From positions 7,645,843-7,709,842 of the forward strand of contig JAEMBT020000003.1 in NCBI GenBank assembly GCA_018873245.2: 64,000 bases of DNA. The letters are read 5' to 3'. The stretch is from Archegozetes longisetosus. Taxonomy: Eukaryota > Arthropoda > Arachnida > Sarcoptiformes > Trhypochthoniidae. Positions 1 through 11,956 of this stretch are shown piece by piece (the first letter of the stretch is position 1; each line of letters begins with the position of its first letter). Under the pieces are notes generated by a model, which worked only from the letters and a program-made list of their open reading frames with translations, did not search any database and had not been told where the DNA came from. The translations under genes were made by a program, and so were the position numbers.

Positions 1-60
1 TACTCCCACAACAATTCTCGTCACAACAATGCGTACCAGAAGTCAGGGTCAGTATTTCAG
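1..60 (+). other. possible exon end at the window edge
   Basis: Frame 1 is open from the first base to a possible donor (CAG|GTGTTA) at 60/61 and would encode a short Asn/Ser/His-rich peptide. The stretch is richer in G+C than the DNA that follows. Without that donor the frame stops at 79. This could be the last coding piece of a gene lying to the left, but 20 codons of low-complexity sequence are weak evidence and no family is recognised. Confidence 0.15.
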
Positions 61-79
61 GTGTTAGGTGTCAACTGAA

Positions 80-3000
80 TTAAAAAAGAAATTATTTTAC
101 GTAAGACAATATAACACAACACCCAGCTTTGCTTGAAATTCAAGTTTCTTTATTATTTCATCTCATCCTTTAGTTTGCAACTCTTATAATAATCTAACTC
201 TTCATAGCAATTAAACTTATCAAACGTTATGACGAATAATGTTTTCAGAACTTATAAGAAATACTTTCAAGTTAATCCAAGTAGTGTTCTAAGGCTTTTA
301 TTTTTTTCAAGTATTTCTACGAATCATTATTTGGCTTAAACAAACAGATCTCATGTGATCAGAATTTACGGAGGTATAGAGTTGTAAATCTTACCACTCA
401 ATAAAGAAGCAAAACAAAATAAAACTAAACGCAACAGACCAATTGCACAACTATTAATGAAGCACAAAATGAATAGAAAAACAAGCCATTCTCACTCATC
501 ATCAAAATTAATTATCAGAGTCTAGACTTTAGACTGTGAGCAAACAAGAAAGCAAAACACTTCAATGACTAATATTTGGAGAATTTATTATTATCGAACT
601 GTGAACCAGTTGGAAAGTGATATAAGTTCTAAAACTACGAACAAATCAAAGCAAAAGGATTACCTATGGGTCAGTGCTATAAAGACCTATTTATAATATT
701 ACTTCAATTAGAGATGGGACCTTATACACCAAATGCTAAGCAGTAGTCACAACACCAATGCTTACTATTGAAGCGAATGGGGACCAGTCACTAACAGGTA
801 CTAAATATTATGAGTGAAAAAGTATTGCGATGAAACAGGCCATCAAATAGGCTGACGAGTGACGCGGCATTCACTATGCTATGTGCTTACACTTACCTCC
901 GTATCAATTCTTACTATATTACGCTCGTTCTGTCTCTTTCCTTTTAATACAACTGTCAAGAATTTTAATTTCAGTTCTCAAAAGTCTTCTTCTTCTAAGA
1001 ATATCAAAAAATATATAAAGTTCAATGTCATGTCAACTTATGATTGCTTTAGAGCTTCAAATCAATGCGTTATATCGTCATGAGTTTTAGGTATTTGGCT
1101 CTGAGGCAGGTTGAGACTGAACATTTTCAAATGAAATAATAGTTTTGACTAAATCGTAAAGCTATAAACTTATTCATCAAACGTAAAATCCAAGGACAGA
1201 CCTGTCAATTCTTATAAATTAACCATTGCGTGAAACTTTTTCAAGTCACAACGAGTTATTTGCAAAAAAAACTTAGCAAAAAACAGTTAACAAATATCTT
1301 TCATAAAGTCCAGGAAATAGACGCATAAATTCAATTCTAAATAGGAAACTAATCATTATATTAGTTTTAATGATTCTTAATTTTTACTTCAATTTTTGTC
1401 ATAAGTTTGTGAACTGAAAAGACCTCAATTTGTTTGTTAGTATTTGATAATTTCCTCTGAAAAATTACCCATTAGTTTTCTACTAAGTACACAATCAGTT
1501 TAGTACTCAAACAACTTTTATCTCTTTAACTAATCTATCGAGAAATGTCAAAATTAATTCAATAAATAATGGGACGAATTAGCAAAACAGCAATTATTAC
1601 AAAACACAAATGCCTCGAAACAAGTAAAGATAACTTTTGAAAAACGTGTCTTACTTTCCAAAACACAGTCAACAGTATAGCGAAGCTATGTTAAAAACCA
1701 CTTCTTAAGCTTGTAAAGAGTATGAATTATGAAAATTTCTCAAATTCAGGACATTTCGGTTACGATTATGTTGAGCAGTCCTCAAAATATTCTATCAAAT
1801 CATAAATGAAGTTTATGAAAGAACCAGAGAGTCATTCAAAAAATGTATTCATTGAACACATTGATGCGTTCACGTCTGGAGGAATAAATGAATGAATGTA
1901 TAAAAATTGAAAAATAAATAATCAACAGACAATTTTATGCTGAGTTTTGCAGTTTTAGAGTCAGAACAATGACCGAGAGATCGGAAACGAAATTCTTTTA
2001 TGTAACACCAGATACGAAAGGCTGAGGGAAAGGTAAGGAACAATTGGTTTAAAGGAATGGTAAACAAGGGTTAAGTTTAAATCTTAAGTGCATGAAAACA
2101 TAAATAGGACACAAGAGTGATTGTTGGCTATTATTGAAGCATTACAACAACCTATCTCTCCGTACACGACTAGGACGAAAATCAAGCTTAACTATTCCAC
2201 CAATTAGATCATAACTTTTTGCACATACTAATTATTAATTATTATTTCCTAAAATTATTATCTCTTATAACCAATTATTATTATTATTCTTTCGGTTATT
2301 CGTTTCTTTAAACTCCATATATTATTTATAAAAAAAGTATTCCTTCAGATATTAAATATTTATCTATTTATTTGCTATAAATACCTAAACGTTTGACGTC
2401 TACTAAATTTTCAATTCGATTTGAGAATCAGTCTAAAAACGAGTTCATTATTTTGGCATAAATCGAAAATCGATTTATGCTAATTATTACGATTTGTAAC
2501 ACTAAACCTAAAACAATTAACGATTTAATCATATCTATAAATATTGTGGATCAACTCATAAAAATAACATTTATTTTGTAATCAATAAACAAACGACACA
2601 AAAACAAACCATTCAATCATTAGGAACACTTACCTATCAGTCAATAAATGAGTGTAAATGTCATAAAAAGATGAATAACAATAGAAACAAATGATTTAAA
2701 ACAGATATAAATTAATGATGAAATTTGGAAAGAACTGAGTGATTGAGTTATTGTACAATAATATGCCAAACACTGAACACTATTACAGTCTATGACTTCT
2801 ATCAAAATATTAAGTTTCAACTAAACTCTTATTAATGGAACCACTTTTTCGTGACGTAATTATTAAGGCGTTAACAATACGAGAATAAATGCCGTAATAA
2901 TAGAGACTCTGTTCGATTGCGGAACTCATCAAAAACGTCTCGATTCGAGTCATTCATACGCATGGCTTTAGCTTAACACTAATTATTATAATTAAATCTC

Positions 3001-4855
3001 AATCTTTACTGAAAGCATTTGAATAATTAAAACAAGAATTTCTTTTAGCTCACATTATGTAATGGTTTTTCGGTCTCGAGCCATAATTAAAGCAAACAAA
3101 TTCTACTCAAATATCAAAATGATGTCAAGTTCGATATCAAACAATTATAGTCCGATCGGACATCAGTTTGGATTAGGGTATAGTTGACCTTAAATGCATA
3201 TATATATATATATGATTTTATGAAATTTGTCGATTAGTTTTCAGATATCAGGCTTTAGATTGAATGATAGGATTAAATTAAGCCAAAAAATAGGAGTGGG
3301 GCAACCAATCATACACTCAGCTTAATTCAATATATACTTGTTCTGATCAAAATTTACTGTGTAATAGTTTCAAATTTGAACCATCATGTATTTTTAGTTT
3401 ATTTGTTCGTAATTATAACAGGTTAACAAAGTTTCGCATTAAAAAATGCACAGCTTTTTCGTCAAGATAGCGACACCCCTCTGGCTCAGCTACTCATTAG
3501 TACTAATTTAAGCATAAGAGTTGTGGTCAATGATCAATGACAAGTCTAACCTCACTTAAGCCTAGTTTTTATTTTTGTTGATCATATCGTGACACCAGGA
3601 ATGCTCCGTCTATAAGCTTATCAAAAACCTAATTTCTTCATAAATACATTTTCGCTATTCTTTGGTATTTATAAATAGAAGCCAGTTATAAACATAGATC
3701 AAAATCAAATTCAAGATAACAATAGTCGAGGCTTGAAACGCAATTAACGTAAGTTTAATAGTATTTTTAGTACAGAACGTGAAACTAAGTTGATTTGAAA
3801 AGTTTTATACAAGTTTTATTCTAATCTATATGATCCAAAAGTTTTATCGATTGAGAAAAAGTAAAAAATCAATTTAACCGAACTATTGATACTTTAGATA
3901 TTTATAGTTTTACTTATATCATTTTGAAAATACCATTTATTTGTACTAATACCAATAAAATACTTTTTTTTAAGAACACGAGTGCTAACCGAATTTCTAT
4001 AAGTTGCATTCAATGCAATTCTAATAACATCCTAAAGCATTTTCTCTCTGCTCAAACTTTCTGAATGATTACCTAAAATTTTTCAGCAATAAAATGGAAT
4101 TTCAATAATAACCAAACTCAGGTATTTCTTTCAACTGGAAGATTAGAGATTTGGTACTGTTTCTATCAGATATCGATTACAAAATCTTATATACTTTTTG
4201 GTATGCAATGAGTCGATAAACTGCTACATAAAAGGCATTTAATAATTGAATCATACGATGCAACAATGACTTACATACTTTCAAACTTTATTAATATTGC
4301 ATTCTTTTTCAATTGTATTGTTGCCAAATATCGAAAATATTTATATTAACCCATATTTTGAAAATAAAAGTTAGTTTATGTGATATGAAAGCAAGATAAA
4401 TAAAGTAATTAGGCTTATTATTTTTGGTATGTTCTCTCAATTTTAGTAATGAGTTATTGCAGGGCTGAGTCAAATATGAGCACAAACTGGTATAGAGCTG
4501 AATAGCTTTACGTTAATAATATACATATGATTTCATGGCTTTTATATCATATAATTTTGTTGAAAATTCTGATTTCTCTCATCTATATTTACATTATAAT
4601 CGATGATTAGAGCGAATTGAAGTCAAAGTCCACATGAATAAATGTGAAATAAACCAAATGTTACTATTAAATCATATTTCATATCAAATTCATTTTTGTG
4701 ATTAAAATCACATTTTGTTATCCTTTTCTGGTCTATTGAAATAATTTGGTTTTTAATCTAATTTTTAAAAATATGTTATCCTAAACATACAAAATTTAAT
4801 ATAATTAATTTAAAAGTGATATTCAATTAATAAAATAACAATTGTGGTGAATGTG
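80..4855. other. AT-rich intergenic or intronic DNA, no gene seen
   Basis: About 4.8 kb of strongly AT-rich DNA. The only open frames (for example 859-1083 + and 1870-2067 -) are short, begin at poor starts and show no recognisable protein. A short (TA)n microsatellite lies near 3197-3212. It could include a long intron of a gene outside the window or the regulatory region of the SH3BP5 gene to the right. Confidence 0.6.
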
Positions 4856-7819
4856 ATGTCTGGTAACAGTTCAATATTGTCAGGAAGTATTGATTTATCA
4901 AATATGAATGCGATCGATTTATCAAAAACTAGTGACCAATCAATTAACAAGAGTCTCAAGTTTGATGACCCCCAACATGACTGTTCGCGACCCGACCCTA
5001 GAGTTCAGGTATCAATAAGAACAATTGAATTGTGTAGATCCATTGATTATAGATAAGAATAAGACTTACTATCTTTTGTTATCTGTTAGATGTTTTGATT
5101 GTATGATTATTGTTTTATTTAATCTGTAATAATACCTATCTATTGTTTATGGTACAGATCGAACTCGAAAATCTGAATACTTCAACTGATCTCATAAACA
5201 AATTAGAGCTCGAACTCGACGTAAGTCTCAATTCAATTCAATAACCTTATTATCACAATGACAATACATTTCCTGCACTCAACTGATTTCTAATCAAAAT
5301 CTCTACCAATGGCTCCAATTGATTGATGTTCCGATCAAATGTGATAAACCTAAGATTGCTTAATTGGAAAACACATGAAAATACTCTGCAATCGATACCA
5401 ATATCATCAGCACTTAAATGCATTTATATTCTCAGCACATATTAATTATGTGTTAATTTGTATTTCAATTTCTCAGTTTAAAAGTCACCCCAACCTTCAA
5501 TGATCACCAAAAGTATTATTTTTACAAATTAATTAAATCGTTAGCAATGATTTTATGCTTTTATGTATTAAATATGATTTTAAGTGACTTGTTTTGCGCT
5601 TTACACCAATTTTTAAGGACTTTTTAAAGAGATTTAGTTTTGAGAAATTATTGTCAATAAGAGTACAATTAAAATAATGATTTATAAGATAGAAATATGT
5701 CAATCTAAATCTTGAGTTGAATCTAAGATTTAGTTTACAAAACATTTGAACTTTTAAATAGAATTCTAGTTTCAGAATTGACTGAACATTATGTTAAGTC
5801 AAGATATGGCAACTCATTCTTTATCATAAAATAGCATCAGAGATTTTATTTTTACAGTGATTCAAATAAAGATATTTGAATACGTGATTTCAAAACTTGT
5901 CACTATCTTAGGAATGAAATCAAAAATAAAAAATAAACTTATCAAGTGTTGCAATAACTTTAGGTCATCTGAAGCTTCGTTATCTAACACTTTATATGCA
6001 AGATAAAGATAGTTTGTGCTCAATTATTATCATAGCACCTCCAAAATGACCACAGATCAAATCAGTATTAAAGTTTGAAAATTCAATTAATATCAATAGA
6101 GACTTTCTCGTGAAAATCAAATCAATAATCAAATATGATCACAGAATAACTTTAGAATAATTATATAATAACAAAACTAACCATAATGAACTTTAATTTT
6201 TTACCAAAGGATGCAAGAACTCATTTCCGCCAATTGTTGAGTGATTCTTCAGAAAAAATTACAAATTTAGCTAAAAAGCTTGGTTCATGTGTAGAACGCG
6301 CTCGTCCTTACTATGAGGCAAGAATCAAAGCCAAAGAATTACAATTAGAAACACAAAAGGCTGCTCTAAGATTTGAAAGAGCGAGCAGCTCTCATATGGC
6401 AGCCAAAGAAATGGTGCGGTTGGCAGAAGAAGGTCTACAAAAAGATGGGAAAATATTCGATTCTGCTTGGCAAGAGATGCTCAACCATTCGACTATTAGA
6501 GTCAATGAGTGTGAACAGGAAAGAGTTCTGAGACAACAAGAACACGAAACCATTTCTAAAGCTTATAACAAATCTGAACAGTTAGTAATGCAGTTGCATC
6601 AACAACTCAAAAGATCTATTGTTAAAGCCAGGTTTGTATCACTTCGTCGCTTCTCAGCTTTTGATTCGAAAAACAGTAGTAATCGCATTAAGTTATTAGC
6701 CATAAGTTTAAAGATTCATATATGCCTTCAGGTCGACATTGCGACGTATTGTTCACTCAATTATCACAACTTAAGTGAGGAAAATCTTTTTAGCTCTTGA
6801 TTGCGTGAACAGTTGACTGATGCAGTTTAAAAGCAGCAATCAATCTGTAAACGATATGCATCGCAATGTTGACCTAATAGTCATACAGTTTTATATTTGG
6901 TGAAAATAAATCGAATTGTTTGTTCTGTTGAATTCAGTTTGGAAGCGCGTAGGAATTTATTGCAATTAAATAATGTTGCAAACCAACATCAGTTACAGTT
7001 ACTGTAAGCATTTTTCTAAGTTATTCTTCACATTCACTATTGCGCTTTCGGTCATGTTTGCATTTTTGGTCATTTGGTTGGGATATAGGCTTTGCTCTTA
7101 GTGATAACAATCATTTTTTTATTTTCAACTTTTTGTCATATTTGAAAATCACACGCACTTTCTATTACCAAATATCTGTTGCTATCTTCAGCTTTACACT
7201 AACTTGCATTTATTATACTAGTCTACTTTCTCTACTATTTGAACTTGAAATATTCATATTTTTCAGGCCATATTTCGAGATGAAAGCACAATTCAATCAG
7301 ATGTTGGACGTAAGTAAAACAAACGTTTATTGTTTTCGAGCTCATATTAAAGTTGACCTTTAAATATAGGAACAGATAAGTAAAATACGCGCATACGAAG
7401 CAAGAGTTGCAAAAGCCAAACTCAATTATGCCAAAGCACTTCATCGTCTTGAAGAAATCAGTGATGAAATACATGAGAAACGGAAGATTCATAACTTGAC
7501 TCCTCTAGAATCGAGAGGAGTCGCCAACGGAGCTGAGTCTCCAGTACCCTCATCGCCAAAATTAACTAAAGCATTACGCAAACTAAGTCTTGAATCATCG
7601 CAAACTTTCCCCTTGTCACAAATGATTCCTTTGACGTGGTTTTATAAAAGTGGTACCAAAAGTGCTACTAATAGTGAAAGAGATGAATGTGAAAGTATTG
7701 CAGATAGCGTTGACACTAACGATACTTTAGACGATACAGTTATAGACAACTTGATGTTAGAAAAAAATATTGATATGCAATTCAGCGATATTTTAGATGT
7801 CGATAAAACAATCTTTTGA
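4856..7819 (+). CDS. SH3BP5: SH3 domain-binding protein 5-like, Rab11 guanine exchange factor
   Basis: SH3BP5 proteins are coiled-coil exchange factors for Rab11 on recycling endosomes. Exons deduced: 4856-5008, 5158-5220, 6210-6631, 7267-7309 and 7370-7819, with phases that fit, giving about 376 residues. Seen: a leading helix (ELENLNTSTDLI), then DARTHFRQLL, the family signature FDSAWQEMLNH, the PYFEMKAQF segment and SDEIHEKRK, followed by a Ser/Asp-rich acidic tail. These occur in the order known for human SH3BP5 and fly Parcas. The start is the ATG at 4856, because the upstream in-frame GTG codons are unlikely. The C-terminus is shorter than in vertebrates. An extra 66-bp exon-like segment (6938-7003) of matching phase sits in the third intron and may be a cassette exon. 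A polyadenylation signal follows at 7934. Confidence 0.93.
6938..7003 (+). other. possible 66-bp cassette exon of SH3BP5 gene
   Basis: The segment lies between an acceptor (TTCAG at 6933-6937) and a donor (GTAAGC at 7004). It is exactly 66 nt, has the phase needed to join both neighbours and has no stop. It would insert 22 residues (starting SLEARRNLLQLNN, helix-like) just before the conserved PYFEMKAQF segment. Known SH3BP5 proteins as I recall them have no insertion here, so it may be a rarely used exon or chance. Confidence 0.4.
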
Positions 7820-7933
7820 TTGGGATTTTTTAAAATCACTTTTTAATTGTTCAAATTTGTGTAAGTTTAGTAATAATGATAATATCAATAAGTTAAATAT
7901 TATATTAAAATAAGTTTGAAAAGTGAAAATCTA

Positions 7934-7939
7934 AATAAA
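7934..7939 (+). terminator. polyadenylation signal of SH3BP5 gene
   Basis: AATAAA lies 115 bp after the SH3BP5 stop codon, in the 149-bp gap before the stop of the convergent NIT-domain gene. The two 3' ends are therefore likely to be very close or overlapping. Confidence 0.5.
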
Positions 7940-7968
7940 TAAATGCTTAAAATGAATGAATAGGCGAA

Positions 7969-9338
7969 TTAGAAAAGCTGCTTGCTATAAGAATTTGTAG
8001 CCAAAATTTTCGTCTTGTCGTCAAACTCAAGACTGTAAACCGTGTCGTTTCGTTCCTGATTGTAACCAAACTTTGAATTGTCGAATTTGTATGAAAATAC
8101 ATTCTGCTTAGTTTCAGTGTAACGGAAAGAGCAACAAAGGAGAGCCATACAGAGAATGACAGCTGCAATCGCTATAACAGCTATTGCAAGGTGAAATGCC
8201 AACACTTTGCGACTGATAGCTGCCAATTGTGTCACTTGTAGGGAAAGCGAGGCATTGAGGAAGTCTTTAGCACGAAGTAGTATTGCGATCTCGTTTTTTA
8301 CTGAATTCAAGTATAATGAAGCCAAATGATTATCACCTCTTTTCAGGTTGTCGTCCAATAGACTCATCAATACCCGAGCCGTTCTGTCGCTTTCCTGTAG
8401 TTCCCAGTATCTGTTCTGCGCTCTTGGATTCAATTGAAAGGCATTCTCAATGAGCTCACGACTACTATAATGATAACTAAAGTAATCCGATCTGTTCACT
8501 GATATGTCAGATCTAATGTCACAAAAACAAATAAAATGATTCAGTTTTTGAATAAAGCATTAAAACAAAAAGTTGTTGTAAATATGGTACAAACCTAACA
8601 AAGACAGTCCCAAACGCCAATTCAGCAAAACGTTTAGCCATTCCTTTGATGAAGAAAGCATAGGAAGTACTCGGAAGTGGAATATGTCGCCTAACGATTG
8701 CTCCATTGGAAACGGTGTCCAACATAAAGCTCTTTCTTTCAATGATTTCGCACAACTCGTCATAAAATTTAATAACAGTTAACGGATTTTCGCCAACAAA
8801 AACGGAAGATCCGCGAAATTTCGCGAGTTTTAGTTCAACAAAAGTCAGCAAACTAGACAAACCGTCCATATCTCCGGTATTGATTTCATCTCTTATATCA
8901 GAAATGACCGAATCAGTCATCTTCCACGTTATTCCAATGGCATCGTCAATACTCAAAGATGGCTTCTGATTGGGACCAATTGATACCAACCAATCGACGG
9001 TCGAGACTATCAACAAAATAATTAAATATTTGAACAATTGTCTTGAAGTCAATTACAATTGATGGGATACCCATTTCATGTCCGATCGCAAAGACAATTC
9101 TTCCGATTTGTTTATGTGTTTGAAATATTTTGAGAGATTCTTTAGCCGAAACATTGTCTCTGAAAGTATGAGAGACTAGAACTCCAGCGATCACTGCAGT
9201 CCAAATCACAAGAAATCCCAACGATAACGATATCAGAGCCAAATGTCTTTGTGGTAATACTACTGATGACTGATTTCCATAGTTATGAGTTGATTCCTGA
9301 CTATTGTGTCCACTCTTTAACACAGGTTTAGATAACAT
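7969..9338 (-). CDS. two-pass membrane protein with NIT-like ectodomain, no cyclase
   Basis: Exons on the minus strand: 9338-9071, 9006-8595 and 8491-7969 (introns of 64 and 103 bp), about 400 residues. Layout: a 31-residue basic N-terminus, a membrane helix at about 32-56, an extracytoplasmic helical region of about 265 residues, a second helix at about 323-347, and a tail of about 53 residues. The ectodomain resembles the nitrate/nitrite-sensing (NIT) domain fused to animal receptor guanylyl cyclases: a region ending VFAIGHE, then LVSIGPNQK, a TD-type helix, KFYDELCEIIE, and AKRFAELAFGTVFV. In those receptors kinase-like and cyclase domains follow the second helix; here the stop comes after a short tail. 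The assignment rests on remembered family pattern, not alignment. The ligand is unknown. Confidence 0.6.
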
Positions 9339-11440
9339 CTTGATAAAAGTTATCTGAAGATCATATATCAGATCAATCTTGTAACTAAAACTTCATTTCT
9401 ATTGAAATATTGATCAAATTTACGACTAATTTGTTTCTTATATAACAATTATGTTAAACAAAGCTTTTGTTTGTCCTTAACTTCAATTACATTACAATCA
9501 AATTTGAGACGAATGTTGAACTCATTGTCTCGAATGACAAAAGCGTTTCTTTGCAAATCAATCCATCGATGGCACCACTTATGCTCTCATCAACTTTTAT
9601 TCGACTTTTCACAAACTTTCTCAAATTCTTTTAATAAATTGAAAACTTTAATAAATGTATAATTTTTGATTGTCTATACGAAAACCCCCAAACAAACAGA
9701 AGTGATCCACAAAATTATTTTCTTTGTCACAAAACCATCAAGTTTTGTGACAAATGATGTGTAGATTTTCAAAAGAATTTCACATACTTATGAATGTTCT
9801 CAAGAATTTCGAGGGCCAAAAATAGTATTTTCATAGTTGTAGTTGAAGTAATTTCTATATTGGCCAAAGAAGTCTTGGTGGACATTTAAGGAAAATGATT
9901 CTCCAAACCATACTCAAAGCCACACTCGAAGTCAATCGATAAGTCAGTTACCCGAGTAAATACATCATTGCAAATACTATCCATTGACAATCAACTTTGG
10001 TACGATTGTTGAAGATTTCTCACATACAAATAGTTTCCTATCAAAAATAGTTACTTATAAGTTTTCTTGTTTCAATTTAAATGAGATCTCTTTCAAATGG
10101 AGTCTTGCTCCAACTTTAAAGGTAAAATCTGAGAACTATCTTGTGAGGGATGAGGACTCAGTTCGGATACAATATTAAAATCAGAGATATATCTCAAAAT
10201 TTCACTTATTCTGTTCCTATAAAGTAGTTTTCAAATTCGTACGAATTCGAGAATTTTTCAGTGTAAGTTCGTAAAACTTCACTGCGTCAGTATAGATTTT
10301 AATATTGCTTGAAAAAATTTGAAATTAATTTTTTAAACAATATTCTATAATAAATGAGTCATAAAATTTTGTAGCTATGATCCAGTATAGTAACCTTTGA
10401 AAATTCTTTAATTTCAAATTCTGGTATGACTTAGATAAAAATCTAAATTGATATTTGAATGCTGAAGGCATTAGATTCGTAAACTTACTAATAATTAATA
10501 CTCAATTAGATACATCAAGTGTTCGTTTCTTTCAAAATATTTCATTGAATAGTTTGACCCACATTAATTAAAAAAACTGAAAAATACTTATTTGAACATT
10601 TATTAAAAATTATTTTTACTAAGATAAACAAAAATTGATTTATATCCTTGGTGAAGATCACCTTGAGAGGTCGGAACCATTTGAATTTATGGATCTATTA
10701 GTATATAAGATTAATTTTTAGAACAAAGCTTTTCACAAGTATAATGAAGTTCAGAAACTTTAAGGCCCTTTGTTGTGTTCTCCTAAAGTGTACACAATGA
10801 TCAAGCTCAACGATAGTAACTAAACTTCAACATAGGTCAAGTTTGTCTTTATGATTATTAACCAATTTAAATGTGAATATGATCTCCAACAATACTTGGA
10901 GTAGAGAACACAACTAAAACTCACAATTCTAACATTAGTCTAACTTCACGTCACAGTTTTTAGGCATCATCTGCTCAGATAGTGAATGCAAGGACAATAT
11001 TAAGTAATTGACACATCAAATAAATTATACTTTGAGGATCCATTTTTTGGAAACCAAGAGACAAAAATTACTAGCAATAAAGATTCATCTCTTCTATCAA
11101 ACAGTGCTTTGAATGTGATTCTGTTATATCTACTGAGATTGCAATGATTATGGTGTAAAGTATCGAATTTTAATTAAGTTACAAGAAATAAGAGTGGAAA
11201 ATATAAAGAACACGAAAATCGGATGGATAATTTATTGACTGATGGATTAATCGTTCGAATTTACATAATGGACGAGTCATAAGCAGGTGAGAAAATGTAA
11301 TTACATATTCGGTGTTTCAATAATTCTTTATCGTGATCGGCATCTCTCAACTTTAAACAAGGAAAACATTCGGATTGGTTTCAGTTAAGTAAAAGAACTA
11401 ACATTGGATGAAAAAAGTACAGCGAAAAGGGAGGCAAAAG
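9339..11440. other. intergenic DNA between NIT-domain gene and GBX
   Basis: Divergent intergenic region. The first few hundred bases should carry the promoter of the minus-strand NIT-domain gene, but no clear TATA or initiator stands out against the AT-rich background. Short open frames at 9471-9662 and 9984-10178 have no recognisable product. I see no repeat or RNA gene. Confidence 0.5.
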
Positions 11441-11956
11441 GTCTGTGGGTTGCGCCACGAATTCTCATTTAATTGTGATGAATTGATGTAAATGATAGCG
11501 CAAAAGTGAAAATTATAGGTTTGCTGGTGATGCTTTTCGCTCGTTTCGCTCCCCCGAAAGCGTTAACGCTGCCTTTGGTGTCAATCTTCTCACTCAGTGC
11601 CGAGTTTTTTCAAACGATAACTAGATTTTCAAATTACTGTTGATTAGAGTATGAAAGACTAAATATACGATTCCCCTTTTGGGTCATCCGCTGGTGTTTC
11701 TGTATGTCGTCCCCCATTCTTAAGGTTCATTACATTAGACGGCCCTCAAAAGCGTTTAGCCGTTCAAATTGTTGTTGACTTTTCATTATGACTTCAGTCA
11801 ATTCACTTTACTTTCAGAGCAACCGCCAGTCAACAAACCAATAGATGCTATATCTTCAATACAGATTCATAAAGACGATTCATTAAACTTTATAAAAAAC
11901 GTTTTTCTCATCACAAGACTCGATCAGTTGTGATAACAGTTAATAAAATAAAAGAT
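11441..11956 (+). promoter_or_regulatory. probable GBX promoter, 5' UTR or enhancer block
   Basis: Unlike the surrounding DNA, 11440-11800 has higher G+C with several CpG-containing words (for example GAAAGCGTTAACGC) and TAAT/ATTA homeodomain-type words near 11465-11500. It ends with a polypyrimidine tract and AG at about 11817, which could be the acceptor of a 5' UTR intron. It lies directly upstream of the GBX start codon. Developmental homeobox genes commonly carry conserved blocks here; actual activity is inferred. Confidence 0.4.

Noticed and set aside
859..2067. Short ORFs at 859-1083 and 1870-2067
   Set aside because: Low complexity, no recognisable domain, no splice context; expected by chance in AT-rich DNA.
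3197..3212. (TA)n run as a structured element
   Set aside because: A simple short microsatellite with no further structure.
10772..10915. Possible inverted repeat around GTTGTGTTCTC
   Set aside because: Only about 11 bp match and complementarity does not extend.
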